Below are positions 1 through 6,561 of a DNA stretch of 7,379 nucleotides, piece after piece (positions within the stretch are counted from its first letter, which is position 1; each line of letters begins with the position of its first letter). The notes beneath the pieces are model-generated. The model did no database searches and had not been told where the DNA came from. It worked only from the letters and a program-made list of their open reading frames with translations. A program made the translations under genes and the position numbers. The stretch is from Vulcanimicrobiota bacterium (lineage in GTDB: Bacteria > Vulcanimicrobiota > Vulcanimicrobiia > Vulcanimicrobiales > Vulcanimicrobiaceae): assembly GCA_030038335.1 (NCBI GenBank), contig JASHPC010000037.1, forward strand, positions 1 to 7,379, in the 5' to 3' direction.

Positions 1-2
1 TG

Positions 3-518
3 TGGCAGGGCTTCGACGCCGAGGCGCGCGCAGAGCTCCGCAACGTCGTCTGCGTTGAACGCCAGACGCGTCATGTCGAGCACCGCGGTCGTGCCGTCGA
101 GCAAGCGTCGCGGCTCGGCGATGCGATCGCGCGAACGCGATGCGATGATGACGTGCACGTGCTCGGGGATATCGGAGAGCGAGCTCGAGAGCGTCGCGAG
201 GTCGTCGTCGGAGAGTGTGTCGATCTCGTCGATTGCAACTTCTCGCCGCTCGCCGCTGCCGACTCCAAAACTTTCGTCGATCGCCTCGATCAGGCGGTCA
301 GCCTTACCGCGAAACGATGACGCCGAGAGATAATGGCACGCGGGACGGGCGTGCAAATACTCTGCGATGAGTGTGGTTTTGCCGAAGCCGGGGGGTGCCG
401 CAATCGCACGTAGCCGCGCCGTGGCGTGACGCTCGAGCCACGCGAGCAATCTGCCGCGAGAAATGATGCCGGCTGATCTATCTGGCTTTCGCGCTGGGTT
501 CGCGGCCGCCGTGGACAT
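3..518 (-). CDS. MalT/LAL-type STAND NTPase transcriptional regulator, N-terminal part (truncated by window edge)
   Basis: The reading frame opens with ATG at 518 and stays open for 172 codons to the window edge, so the C-terminus is missing. The start is decided by a strong SD, AGGAGG at 531-526, with a 7-nt spacer. Residues about 20-30 (RGRLLAWLER) precede a Walker A motif APPGFGKTT (41-49). A Walker B-like hhhDE is VAIDE (94-98), followed by a sensor-like strand ending in ASRSR (126-130) and a segment LAFNADDVAELC (152-163). This order, and the GFGKTT form of the P-loop, are typical of the ATPase module of MalT-like (LAL) regulators and related STAND proteins. Those proteins usually continue into TPR-like repeats and a LuxR-type helix-turn-helix, and run to several hundred residues. 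The DNA-binding part lies outside the window, so the regulator role is inferred. A SARP/BTAD-type relative is the main alternative. Confidence 0.75.
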   Translation of the reverse strand, partial: MSTAAANPARKPDRSAGIISRGRLLAWLERHATARLRAIAAPPGFGKTTLIAEYLHARPACHYLSASSFRGKADRLIEAIDESFGVGSGERREVAIDEIDTLSDDDLATLSSSLSDIPEHVHVIIASRSRDRIAEPRRLLDGTTAVLDMTRLAFNADDVAELCARLGVEALP

Positions 519-525
519 TCTTCGA

Positions 526-531
526 CCTCCT
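526..531 (-). promoter_or_regulatory. Strong Shine-Dalgarno of the MalT-like gene
   Basis: The minus strand reads AGGAGG here, 7 nt before the ATG at 518. It is the best SD in the window and fixes the start of the regulator gene. It lies only 1 nt from the foot of the hairpin at 533-560, so pairing upstream could affect ribosome access. Confidence 0.75.
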
Positions 532-532
532 A

Positions 533-560
533 AGCGGGCGGCTCAAGCGAGCCGTCCGCT
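533..560. repeat. 12-bp inverted repeat (hairpin) in the leader of the MalT-like gene
   Basis: Plus-strand arms AGCGGGCGGCTC (533-544) and GAGCCGTCCGCT (549-560) flank a 4-nt loop. All 12 positions pair if one G.U wobble (538/555) is allowed in plus-strand RNA. In minus-strand RNA the same position is an A.C mismatch. The element ends one base before the SD of the regulator gene. There is no T-run on either side, so it does not look like a standard intrinsic terminator. It could be a translational control hairpin, an operator, or a terminator of non-canonical type for the operon ending at 641. Confidence 0.6.
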
Positions 561-601
561 CATAGTCCATCGTCCGCTTCTCGCCCGTAGTTTAGGCGAG
601 G

Positions 602-619
602 GCGCGCCCCTTGGCGGGC
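602..619. repeat. Imperfect inverted repeat just downstream of the ABC operon
   Basis: Plus-strand arms GCGCGCC (602-608) and GGCGGGC (613-619) pair at six of seven positions around the loop CCTT. The repeat starts 22 nt beyond the stop of the ABC permease (641). It could help end the operon transcript, but no U-tract follows on the minus strand. In this GC-rich sequence a stem of this size is not rare. Confidence 0.3.
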
Positions 620-635
620 TTTACCGAGACTTTAC
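619..635 (-). promoter_or_regulatory. Direct repeat GTAAAG-N5-GTAAAG, possible response-regulator box
   Basis: The minus strand carries two identical hexamers GTAAAG (635-630 and 624-619) separated by five bases, an 11-bp period. Read more widely the copies are CTCTGTAAAG and CTCGGTAAAG. Tandem 6-mers with 11-bp period are the usual layout of OmpR/PhoB-family response-regulator sites. The repeat lies about 100-117 bp upstream of the MalT-like start. A weak TAAACT box (594-589) lies 24 bp downstream of it. Function is inferred from spacing alone. Confidence 0.3.
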
Positions 636-640
636 AGAGC

Positions 641-1861
641 CTAGCGGGTGAACGCGGCACGCACGATCTGCGGCCACGAGGGCGCTCGTCCGTAGAGAAG
701 CATGCCGAGCCGGTAAAGCCTGCCGCCCGCGATCGCAAAAAGAATGACGCACGCGAGATCGATCGCGCAGGCTCCGAGTACCTGGCCGAGCGGAACGCTG
801 GAGACGGCGATGCGCGCGAACATGACAAATGGCGAGAGCACCGGGACGAAGCTGCACACAACGGCAAACGGTGCTTCGGGATTCGCGAGCGTCATGATCG
901 CGAGCATGAATGCGACGATCACCGGGATGAAGAGGGGGCCGCTGACGGCACCGAGATCCTCCGTGCGATTCACGAGCGAGCCGGCACCGGCGAAGATGAC
1001 GGACATCTGCGAGAATCCAAGTGCGAAGAAGACGAGGAATCCAACGAGTGTTTCGAGCGTCACCGCCGAGAACGACGTCGACCCGACGGCAAGAGCCGGT
1101 CCCGTCGCACCCGTACCACTGCTGGAGAGGAGTCCACCGATAACGATCCACGTCGCCATCTGCAACGCGGCGAGCGTCGTCGACGCGAGAATCTTCGCAG
1201 CCAGCAGCGTTGGAAGATTTACCGTGGCGACGAGAACCTCGGCGACGCGGCTCGTCTTCTCCTCGGCAACGGACGTCAGCACGAGCTGGCTGTTGAAGAC
1301 GATGAGCATGTAGAGGAGGAAGAGCAGAAGATATGCCACCGCGTGCGCGGCTGCCGACTGCGCTGCGTTGACGAAACGTGCGGTGACCGAGTGCACGGTA
1401 ATCGGGAAGTAGAGATCTCGTCTCACGGCGGTTGGAGGACGATGCGTGCGCAGAGAGACGTCGAGCGGCAAGAGCGGACCGCGTATCGTGGAGAGCGTAA
1501 CGTTCTCGGGATCGGTCGTATAGATCGAAACGTTGAGATGCTGCTTCTTTTCGGAGAGAAGGAGCAACGAGCCAACGTGCCACCGCCGCAGCGTCTCTTG
1601 GCTCGGAGCGACGGATGAAAGCGGAACGATGCGCACCGAGAAGCCACCGTTCTCGTGAAGGAGCTGCTTCGCCGGCACGACGAGCGACGGCGGCCCCGCG
1701 ACGGCGATGGAACGGATCGCGCCGAGCTGCATGGATTCGATGAGCGACGGAAGCCGTGTTACGAGCGCGACACCGAGGCCGCCGAAGATGAGGCCGATGA
1801 CGAACGCGCGTGAACGAAGTCGCCGTAGCAACTCCGCGTTGTAGATCGTTCCAAACTGCAT
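641..1861 (-). CDS. ABC-2 type transporter permease, NatB/YhaP-like
   Basis: This 406-residue membrane protein is the permease partner of the ATPase encoded immediately upstream. One N-terminal helix (about 18-36) is followed by a long, largely extracytoplasmic domain (about 40-165), then a C-terminal block of about six helices (near 172-192, 215-245, 268-290, 305-327, 332-350, 358-380). The sequence AEEKTSRVAEVLVA (199-212), right after the second helix, is the signature of the NatB/YhaP branch of ABC-2 permeases. LSPFVMFARI (342-351) also fits that branch. The start ATG abuts the ATPase stop with no gap (TAGATG), and an SD GGAGG lies at 1874-1870 with an 8-nt spacer, so the genes are probably translationally coupled. 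NatB of Bacillus takes part in Na+ extrusion, but relatives export other things and the cargo here is unknown. Confidence 0.9.
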   Translation of the reverse strand: MQFGTIYNAELLRRLRSRAFVIGLIFGGLGVALVTRLPSLIESMQLGAIRSIAVAGPPSLVVPAKQLLHENGGFSVRIVPLSSVAPSQETLRRWHVGSLLLLSEKKQHLNVSIYTTDPENVTLSTIRGPLLPLDVSLRTHRPPTAVRRDLYFPITVHSVTARFVNAAQSAAAHAVAYLLLFLLYMLIVFNSQLVLTSVAEEKTSRVAEVLVATVNLPTLLAAKILASTTLAALQMATWIVIGGLLSSSGTGATGPALAVGSTSFSAVTLETLVGFLVFFALGFSQMSVIFAGAGSLVNRTEDLGAVSGPLFIPVIVAFMLAIMTLANPEAPFAVVCSFVPVLSPFVMFARIAVSSVPLGQVLGACAIDLACVILFAIAGGRLYRLGMLLYGRAPSWPQIVRAAFTR

Positions 1862-2773
1862 CTAGGCCGCCTCCGTTCCGTCTCCGCGCAGCACGCGCAG
1901 ATACACGTCCTGCAGCGACGGTTCGATCTGTTCGAACGACGAGATCGTGCCGACCTCGATCAAGCGGCGCAGGAGTTCGGCGCAGTCAGTCGCGCGCGGA
2001 AGATCGAACGTCACGGCTTCGCCATCACGTTCGATGAAGCGCGCACCTTCGATACGTTCCAGGGTCGCGCAGACCGCTCCGCCGTCAGGCGCGACGCGAA
2101 CGCGGCGCGTCGGCCAACCGCTACGTAGTTGCGCGAGCGTTCCACGTGCTCGCACCGAGCCCCGCGCGATGATGCAGAACTCGGTACAGAGGCGCTCGAT
2201 CTGCCACATTTCGTGACTTGAGAGAACGAGCGTCGTTCCGCGCTTCTGCATCGCGGCGAGCACGTCGTGCAGAATTTGCGCGTTGACGGGATCGAGCCCG
2301 GTAAAGGGCTCATCGAGTACGAGAAGCTCGGGGCGATGAACGGCTGCGCACGCGACCTGAACTTTCTGCTGGTTCCCCTTCGAGAGCTCCGCGCACGGAC
2401 GGAGCGCGTACGTTCCGAGGTCGAGCCGCTCGATCCATTCGTCGGCTGCCGCCTCGATCTCGCTCTTCGGCACTCCGTGTAGCCGCCCGAAATAGACGAT
2501 GTGATCGCGCACGCGCATCTTGCCGTAGAGGCCACGCTCCTCGGGAAGATATCCGAACCGCAAACGCACGCGCTCGTCGATGCGCGCGCCGTTCCAACGC
2601 ACGCTGCCCCCGTCGGGAGTCATGATTCCCAATATCAGACGCATCGTCGTCGTCTTGCCGGCGCCGTTTGGCCCGAGCAATCCGAATGTCGTTCCGTCAG
2701 AGATCGACAGACTGACGTCGCGCAGCGCGACGACGTCGGCAAAGCGTTTCTCTGCGCTCTCGAGCTCGAGCAT
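1862..2773 (-). CDS. ABC transporter ATP-binding protein, NatA/YhaQ-like
   Basis: This is a 303-residue nucleotide-binding subunit that powers the permease encoded next to it. Walker A is GPNGAGKT (34-41), the ABC signature is LSKGNQQK (130-137), Walker B is LLVLDEP (150-156), the D-loop is GLDP (159-162) and the switch histidine is H187. The Q-loop region reads YLPEERGLYGKM (75-86), with Glu where many ABC ATPases have Gln. Both this and the LSKGNQQK signature are, from memory, normal for the NatA/YhaQ group. The region after about residue 213 matches in position the C-terminal DUF4162-type extension of that group. The start ATG overlaps the stop of the upstream permease by one base (TGATG), and a weak AGGA sits just before it. 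Family assignment is firm; the exported substrate is not known. Confidence 0.93.
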   Translation of the reverse strand: MLELESAEKRFADVVALRDVSLSISDGTTFGLLGPNGAGKTTTMRLILGIMTPDGGSVRWNGARIDERVRLRFGYLPEERGLYGKMRVRDHIVYFGRLHGVPKSEIEAAADEWIERLDLGTYALRPCAELSKGNQQKVQVACAAVHRPELLVLDEPFTGLDPVNAQILHDVLAAMQKRGTTLVLSSHEMWQIERLCTEFCIIARGSVRARGTLAQLRSGWPTRRVRVAPDGGAVCATLERIEGARFIERDGEAVTFDLPRATDCAELLRRLIEVGTISSFEQIEPSLQDVYLRVLRGDGTEAA

Positions 2774-4158
2774 CAGTCCTGCATCGCGGCGGCGGGAAGC
2801 CGCGCGCGCCCCAAGAGTGCGGTCACCGCGGCGGCAACCGCGAAGCCCACGTAGTACGACAAATCACCGAGTTGTGGATACGCGCGCGCGATCGGGCCTG
2901 CGAACCAGGCTTGGTTCCAAAACGGTGCGGATGCGACGAGTCCCGCGATCCACGCGATGGCGCCGATGCGCCACCGCGGCGCGCGTTCGGGATCCGCGTC
3001 GGCGCGACCGCGCATCCAGAGATCGACGAGCACGACCGCAGCCCACGGCGACGCCCAATACGAGAGTATGAGCAAGAAGTTCGTGTAATACGTTGCCATG
3101 CTGCTCCAGGTCGCTCCGCCGACGGCGAGGAGCGCGCCGAGCACACCCACGGAGAAGGCCGCGGCCGCGCGTTTGATGCGCACGTTGAACGCGACGAGCG
3201 CCGCGAGCGCGCCCGAGTAGAGATTCATACAGTTCGCGGTGAGCGTTCCGAGCACGATCGCGCAGAGAACGATCTTCGCAATCCATCCCGTCGTGAGAAT
3301 TGCGGAGACGGCCTGCGTCGGCAGAGCAGTGGTGAAATCGACGCCGCGCGCGGCAGTTACCGCGGCAGCTCCCATGATCTCCAAGACGATGCACGAGAGC
3401 GTGCAACCGAGAAACGAGTACCACCATACTTTGCGCGCGTCGGTCGAGCGCGGCAAGTATCGGGAGTAATCGGAGGCACACGGAACCCAACCGAGCGCAT
3501 ACGAAAACGCAAGCGCCGTTGCGAAGATGAATCCAGCAGCCGGTCCGCCGGCTGCTGCCTGTGCGTGCGGGTTGAACGGCACATGCCAGTCGGCGCGAGA
3601 GAACGTAACGACGCCGAGCGCGAGAAATCCGAGCGCGAGCAGCACCGCACTCGCTCGTTCGAAGAAGTGAATGAAGTTGTAGCCGTAGACGGCGATGACG
3701 ATCTGGAGCGCGAGCATGACGACGAGCGCGAGAAGATACGGCCACCCGGCAATCGTCTGAAGCGCGTAGGCGCCGAAAACCGTGTTGATCGCAAACCATC
3801 CAACTCCGGCGAGGAAGCTCAACGCCGCAGGGGCCACGTTGCCGCTGCGGCCGAACGCAAGACGCCCCGCAACCATCTGCGGAACGCCGAACCGCGGTCC
3901 CATCGTGCCGAGAACTCCGAGTACTGCGAACCCGGCGACGTTTCCGAGCACGAGGCCGATGGCGGCGCTGCGCAGACTGGTGCCGTACGACGCGGTGACG
4001 AGAAGCCCAACCATCCACGTCGCGATCTCCGCGTTTGCCGAAAACCAAACGCCGAAGAGATGGCGTGGCGTGCCATGCCGCTGCGCGTCCTCGACGCGCT
4101 CGATTCCCGTCGGCTCGACCTCGAGAACGTGGTCTTTGTAGAGGTGTTCTTGACTCAT
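2773..4158 (-). CDS. NCS1-family (purine/cytosine permease-like) transporter
   Basis: This is a 461-residue, about 12-helix secondary transporter of the nucleobase:cation symporter-1 family (CodB/Mhp1/Fcy2 type), which takes up nucleobases, hydantoins, allantoin or vitamin-like heterocycles. Family marks are GPRFGVPQM (87-95), GVGWFAIN with W121, GW..CASDYSRYLP (223-236) with W224, TANCMNLYSG (307-316) and SPWAAVVLVDLW (370-381). The two Trp residues and the Asn-rich TANCMN segment sit where the Mhp1 substrate-site Trp and Asn residues are found. A TTG at 4176 would add six residues, but ATG at 4158 is preferred because AAAGAGAG lies just upstream. The gene follows the nicotinamidase by 38 nt, which makes a pyridine such as nicotinamide or nicotinate a possible substrate. 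Cytosine or purine is the conventional alternative, and the sequence alone does not decide. Confidence 0.9.
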   Translation of the reverse strand: MSQEHLYKDHVLEVEPTGIERVEDAQRHGTPRHLFGVWFSANAEIATWMVGLLVTASYGTSLRSAAIGLVLGNVAGFAVLGVLGTMGPRFGVPQMVAGRLAFGRSGNVAPAALSFLAGVGWFAINTVFGAYALQTIAGWPYLLALVVMLALQIVIAVYGYNFIHFFERASAVLLALGFLALGVVTFSRADWHVPFNPHAQAAAGGPAAGFIFATALAFSYALGWVPCASDYSRYLPRSTDARKVWWYSFLGCTLSCIVLEIMGAAAVTAARGVDFTTALPTQAVSAILTTGWIAKIVLCAIVLGTLTANCMNLYSGALAALVAFNVRIKRAAAAFSVGVLGALLAVGGATWSSMATYYTNFLLILSYWASPWAAVVLVDLWMRGRADADPERAPRWRIGAIAWIAGLVASAPFWNQAWFAGPIARAYPQLGDLSYYVGFAVAAAVTALLGRARLPAAAMQD

Positions 4159-4196
4159 GGCTCTCTTTGACCACAAAGGTCGCCGAGCGCCGTCCG

Positions 4197-4769
4197 TTAT
4201 CCTTTGACGATAGCCGACGAGTCGATGAAGCCGGTGCCTCGTGCGCGCATGAGGTCGAGAGCGCGTTCGACGTCTCCGGGGCTCGCGTCGATTCCTGCGA
4301 TCGCATCCGTTACGACGACGACGTCGAACCCCGCATCGCGCGCGTCGAGCGCAGTACGCTTCACGCAGTAATCCGTTGCGATGCCGGCGATGAAGATTCG
4401 ACGAATCCCGTGCGCGTGCAGACGGTCTCCGAGCGCCGTCCCCGCGAACGCACTATAGCCATCGGTTGCGCGATCGGTTCCTTTGCTCACTACTTCGTCG
4501 ACCTCGGACGCGTGGAAGAGCGGCGAGAACTCTGCGCCTTTCGTTCCCGCAAGACAGTGATACGGCCACGGGCCGCCGTATGCCTGAAAGAACGAATGAT
4601 CGCGCGGATGCCAGTCCCGCGATGCGACGACGTACGCGAAGAGCGGCATGAGCCGATTGATCGGCTCGAAGATCCGATTGCCGTCGGGAACTCCGAGACT
4701 TCCACCGGGCAGAAAGTCGTTTTGGGGATCGACCACGACGAACGCGTCGGTCGCAGAGAGGCGGTACAT
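4197..4769 (-). CDS. pncA: Nicotinamidase (pyrazinamidase), isochorismatase-like hydrolase
   Basis: This 190-residue cytosolic enzyme hydrolyses nicotinamide to nicotinate and ammonia, feeding NAD salvage through nicotinate phosphoribosyltransferase. The catalytic triad is visible: D14 in VVVDPQNDFLPGG, K96 in VSKGTD and C135 in IATDYCVK. The metal site is D52, H54 and H71, with H58 nearby (SRDWHPRDHSFF and WPYHC). The cis-peptide region GIAT (129-132) precedes the cysteine. Length matches the usual 180-215 residues. The WPxHC and FLPGGSL motifs favour nicotinamidase over other isochorismatase-fold amidases. It is the first gene of the minus-strand array that continues into the NCS1 permease. 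No SD precedes the ATG; a TAAAAT box ends 7 nt upstream, which suggests a leaderless mRNA. Confidence 0.93.
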   Translation of the reverse strand: MYRLSATDAFVVVDPQNDFLPGGSLGVPDGNRIFEPINRLMPLFAYVVASRDWHPRDHSFFQAYGGPWPYHCLAGTKGAEFSPLFHASEVDEVVSKGTDRATDGYSAFAGTALGDRLHAHGIRRIFIAGIATDYCVKRTALDARDAGFDVVVVTDAIAGIDASPGDVERALDLMRARGTGFIDSSAIVKG

Positions 4770-4776
4770 TACGGCT

Positions 4777-4782
4777 ATTTTA
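4777..4782 (-). promoter_or_regulatory. pncA: Candidate -10 box for a leaderless nicotinamidase transcript
   Basis: The minus strand reads TAAAAT (five of six matches to TATAAT), followed by the seven bases agccgta and then the ATG at 4769. With usual -10 to start-site spacing, transcription would begin at or next to the A of ATG. No SD-like sequence exists within 12 nt of the start. A -35 hexamer is not recognisable at 17-nt spacing (ATGTTT). The same bases read TATTTT on the plus strand and could serve the divergent small gene. Confidence 0.4.
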
Positions 4783-4847
4783 CACCGCCCTCATGAGAAA
4801 AACATACGTCCGAAGGGGCCGGCCCAAGCCAAGCGAACGGCTGCCGC

Positions 4848-5129
4848 ATGGACAACTCGCAAAACTACAATATGAACGCGTTTGCCGCAATGGGAACGGT
4901 GTTCTCGATCATCGTCGTCATCGGTCTCGTCGCGACGGCGCTTTTCATCTGGTTCTACTGGCGCATCTTTCAGAAAGCGGGATTCAGCGGCGCGCTCGCA
5001 TTGCTCAATCTCGTTCCATACGTCGGCAACCTGATCTGCGTCCTTATTCTGGCTTTCGGCGAATGGCCGTCTGCGCAAAGCCAGATTCAGTCTCGACCGA
5101 CGTACTCGCCGCCCTCGACGACGACGTAG
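4848..5129 (+). CDS. Small two-helix membrane protein of unknown function
   Basis: This 93-residue protein has a short polar N-terminus, a hydrophobic helix at about 16-37, a basic/aromatic turn (FYWRIFQKAGFSG, 36-48), a second hydrophobic stretch (about 49-70, with LLNLVPYVGN) ending in AFGEWP, and a Pro/Ser/Thr/Gln tail (75-93). The KAGFSG...LVPYVGN...AFGEWP pattern recalls small DUF-type inner-membrane proteins whose role is not known; I do not recognise a defined family. ATG 4848 is the first start after the in-frame stop at 4794; no clear SD precedes it, and ATG 4872 is a weaker alternative. It is the only plus-strand gene, divergent from the nicotinamidase and ending 1 nt from the convergent aminopeptidase. 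The helices and the soluble tail argue that it is real. Confidence 0.7.
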   Translation: MDNSQNYNMNAFAAMGTVFSIIVVIGLVATALFIWFYWRIFQKAGFSGALALLNLVPYVGNLICVLILAFGEWPSAQSQIQSRPTYSPPSTTT

Positions 5130-5130
5130 A

Positions 5131-6561
5131 TTACTTCGACGCGGAGACCCATGCCTCGACGGCATCCGCCGCCGACGGAAGGATTGTCGACAAGTTGTCG
5201 GGAGCGCCGCTCGTGACGACGACGTCGTCCTCGATACGGACGCCTATACCGCGCAGCGCTTCCGGAACGGTCGCGTCGTCGCGCTGGAAATAGAGGCCGG
5301 GCTCGACCGTGAGCGCCATTCCAGCCTCGAGCGCGCCGTAGCGGTAGTGCTCGACGCGCGCGCGTGCGCAGTCGTGAACGTCGATGCCGAGCATATGGCT
5401 GACGTTGTGCAGCGTATACCGGCGGTAGTATTGATGCTCGGGATCGAGCGCGTCGTCGAGCGAGCAGCGCAGTACCTTTAGATCGATGAGTCCTTGCGCG
5501 AGCACGCGCATCGCGCGGCGGTTCGGCTCGAGAAAATCGTTCCCGGGTACACACGCTTCGATGCCGACTCGCTGCGCTTCGAAGACGATATCGTACACGG
5601 CGCGCTGCTCGGGACTGAAACGGCCGGAAATGGGAAGCGTTCGCGTGACGTCCGCCGTGTAGAGCGAGTCGCACTCGACGCCTGCGTCGAGAAGCAGAAG
5701 CTTCCCCGGCTCGAGCGTTCCGTCGTTCGTCGTCCAGTGCAGCGCGCATGCGTGGTCGCCTGCTGCCGCGATCGTGAGATATCCGACGTCATTGGCTTCG
5801 GTGCGGGCGCGGCGCCAGAACGTCCCCTCGACCTCACGCTCGCTCTTTGCAGTATGCAGGATCGCGACGACGTCGTCGAACGCGCGCTTCGTAACCTCGA
5901 CCGCTTTGCGCAGCTCTCCAATCTCGTAGGCGTCTTTACGCAGGCGGATCTCTGAAAGAAACGTCGCGAGCTCGGCGTCGGCATCGCTCTTTGGGAAGAG
6001 CCCGTCGATCTGCTCGTTGACGCCGCGCAAAACGCGCGTTGCGTGCCCGGCAGCGCGCAGCGTTTCGAGATACCCTTCTATAGCATCGAGCGGTTCACAC
6101 TCGTCAACGCCGTAGTATGCCTTGCTCTCTTCCACGCCACGATGGCTGCCGACCCAAAGCTCACCGTACACGCGATCCAGGAATCCCTGTGCCGTCCCCC
6201 GATTGTGGGCTGGAACGTACAGGCGCGTACGATGGCTCTGGCCTTCGGGTTCGAAGACGACGAGCCCACCAGGTTCTCCGTCGCCCATGAGATACGCAAA
6301 ATCGCTCGACGACCGAAATCTGTAGTACGTATCGTTCGCGCGAACGTGCTGACGGCCAGCCGGGATCACGAGATACGTTGCAGGGAAGGCGCGCGAAAGA
6401 GCGCTGCGCCGCTCCCGCAGCCGCTCCAGTTGCGCGTGAGCACGGAGCTGTGGCGCTCGCGGTTTCCAATCGCTGGACATGAAGCGCACGAGCGCCTCCG
6501 GGGGCTCCAGGTCGTGCGCGGCGCGGTTCGGCGTGCGGTTTTCCAGCGTTTCCGGTTCCAT
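5131..6561 (-). CDS. pepP: Xaa-Pro aminopeptidase (aminopeptidase P, M24B)
   Basis: This 476-residue dinuclear metallopeptidase releases an N-terminal residue that precedes proline, so it acts in turnover of proline-containing peptides, probably in the cytosol (no signal peptide). The aminopeptidase-P N-terminal domain spans roughly 40-190 (RRSALSRAFPATYLVIPAG; RFRSSSDFAYLMGD). The pita-bread catalytic domain runs from about 212 to 455. All five metal ligands are present: D292 (LLLDAGVE), D304 (YTADVTRTLP), H389 (HNVSHMLGIDVHD), E420 (TVEPGLYF) and E444 (VRIEDD). H275 and H396 match the substrate-site histidines. E. coli PepP is 441 residues. The extra N-terminal segment with FMSSDWKPR resembles actinobacterial-type homologues, so I keep the first ATG (6561), although it has no SD. 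A GTG at 6489, preceded by GGAGG with a 5-nt spacer, is the alternative start. Confidence 0.93.
   Translation of the reverse strand: MEPETLENRTPNRAAHDLEPPEALVRFMSSDWKPRAPQLRAHAQLERLRERRSALSRAFPATYLVIPAGRQHVRANDTYYRFRSSSDFAYLMGDGEPGGLVVFEPEGQSHRTRLYVPAHNRGTAQGFLDRVYGELWVGSHRGVEESKAYYGVDECEPLDAIEGYLETLRAAGHATRVLRGVNEQIDGLFPKSDADAELATFLSEIRLRKDAYEIGELRKAVEVTKRAFDDVVAILHTAKSEREVEGTFWRRARTEANDVGYLTIAAAGDHACALHWTTNDGTLEPGKLLLLDAGVECDSLYTADVTRTLPISGRFSPEQRAVYDIVFEAQRVGIEACVPGNDFLEPNRRAMRVLAQGLIDLKVLRCSLDDALDPEHQYYRRYTLHNVSHMLGIDVHDCARARVEHYRYGALEAGMALTVEPGLYFQRDDATVPEALRGIGVRIEDDVVVTSGAPDNLSTILPSAADAVEAWVSASK

Noticed and set aside
75..86. Glu in place of the Q-loop Gln in the ABC ATPase (numbers are residues of the protein encoded at 1862-2773)
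   Set aside because: The YLPEERGLY form is normal for the NatA/YhaQ subgroup, so it is not a defect.
601..608. GGCGCGCC palindrome
   Set aside because: It is a short GC-only palindrome expected by chance in this sequence.
611..1618. Long plus-strand open frame opposite the ABC permease
   Set aside because: Its product is almost all Arg, Glu, Asp and Gly with no domain. It is the antisense shadow of the NatB-like gene, which has clear helices and family motifs.
2872..4170. Long plus-strand frame opposite the NCS1 gene
   Set aside because: The charged, low-complexity product without a fold is the antisense shadow of a gene with strong NCS1 motifs.
4165..4178. CTTTG/CAAAG inverted repeat before the NCS1 start
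   Set aside because: A 5-bp stem with a 4-nt loop is too small to claim as an operator or attenuator without conservation data.
2864..4306. Long minus-strand frame overlapping the NCS1 and nicotinamidase genes in another phase
   Set aside because: The product is Arg/Ser-rich with no membrane segments or motifs. It is a frame shadow typical of high-GC DNA.
4791..5165. Minus-strand frame of 124 codons opposite the small membrane gene
   Set aside because: It is highly charged (runs of Arg and Asp), lacks any motif, and overlaps the aminopeptidase end. The plus-strand frame gives a sensible membrane protein instead.
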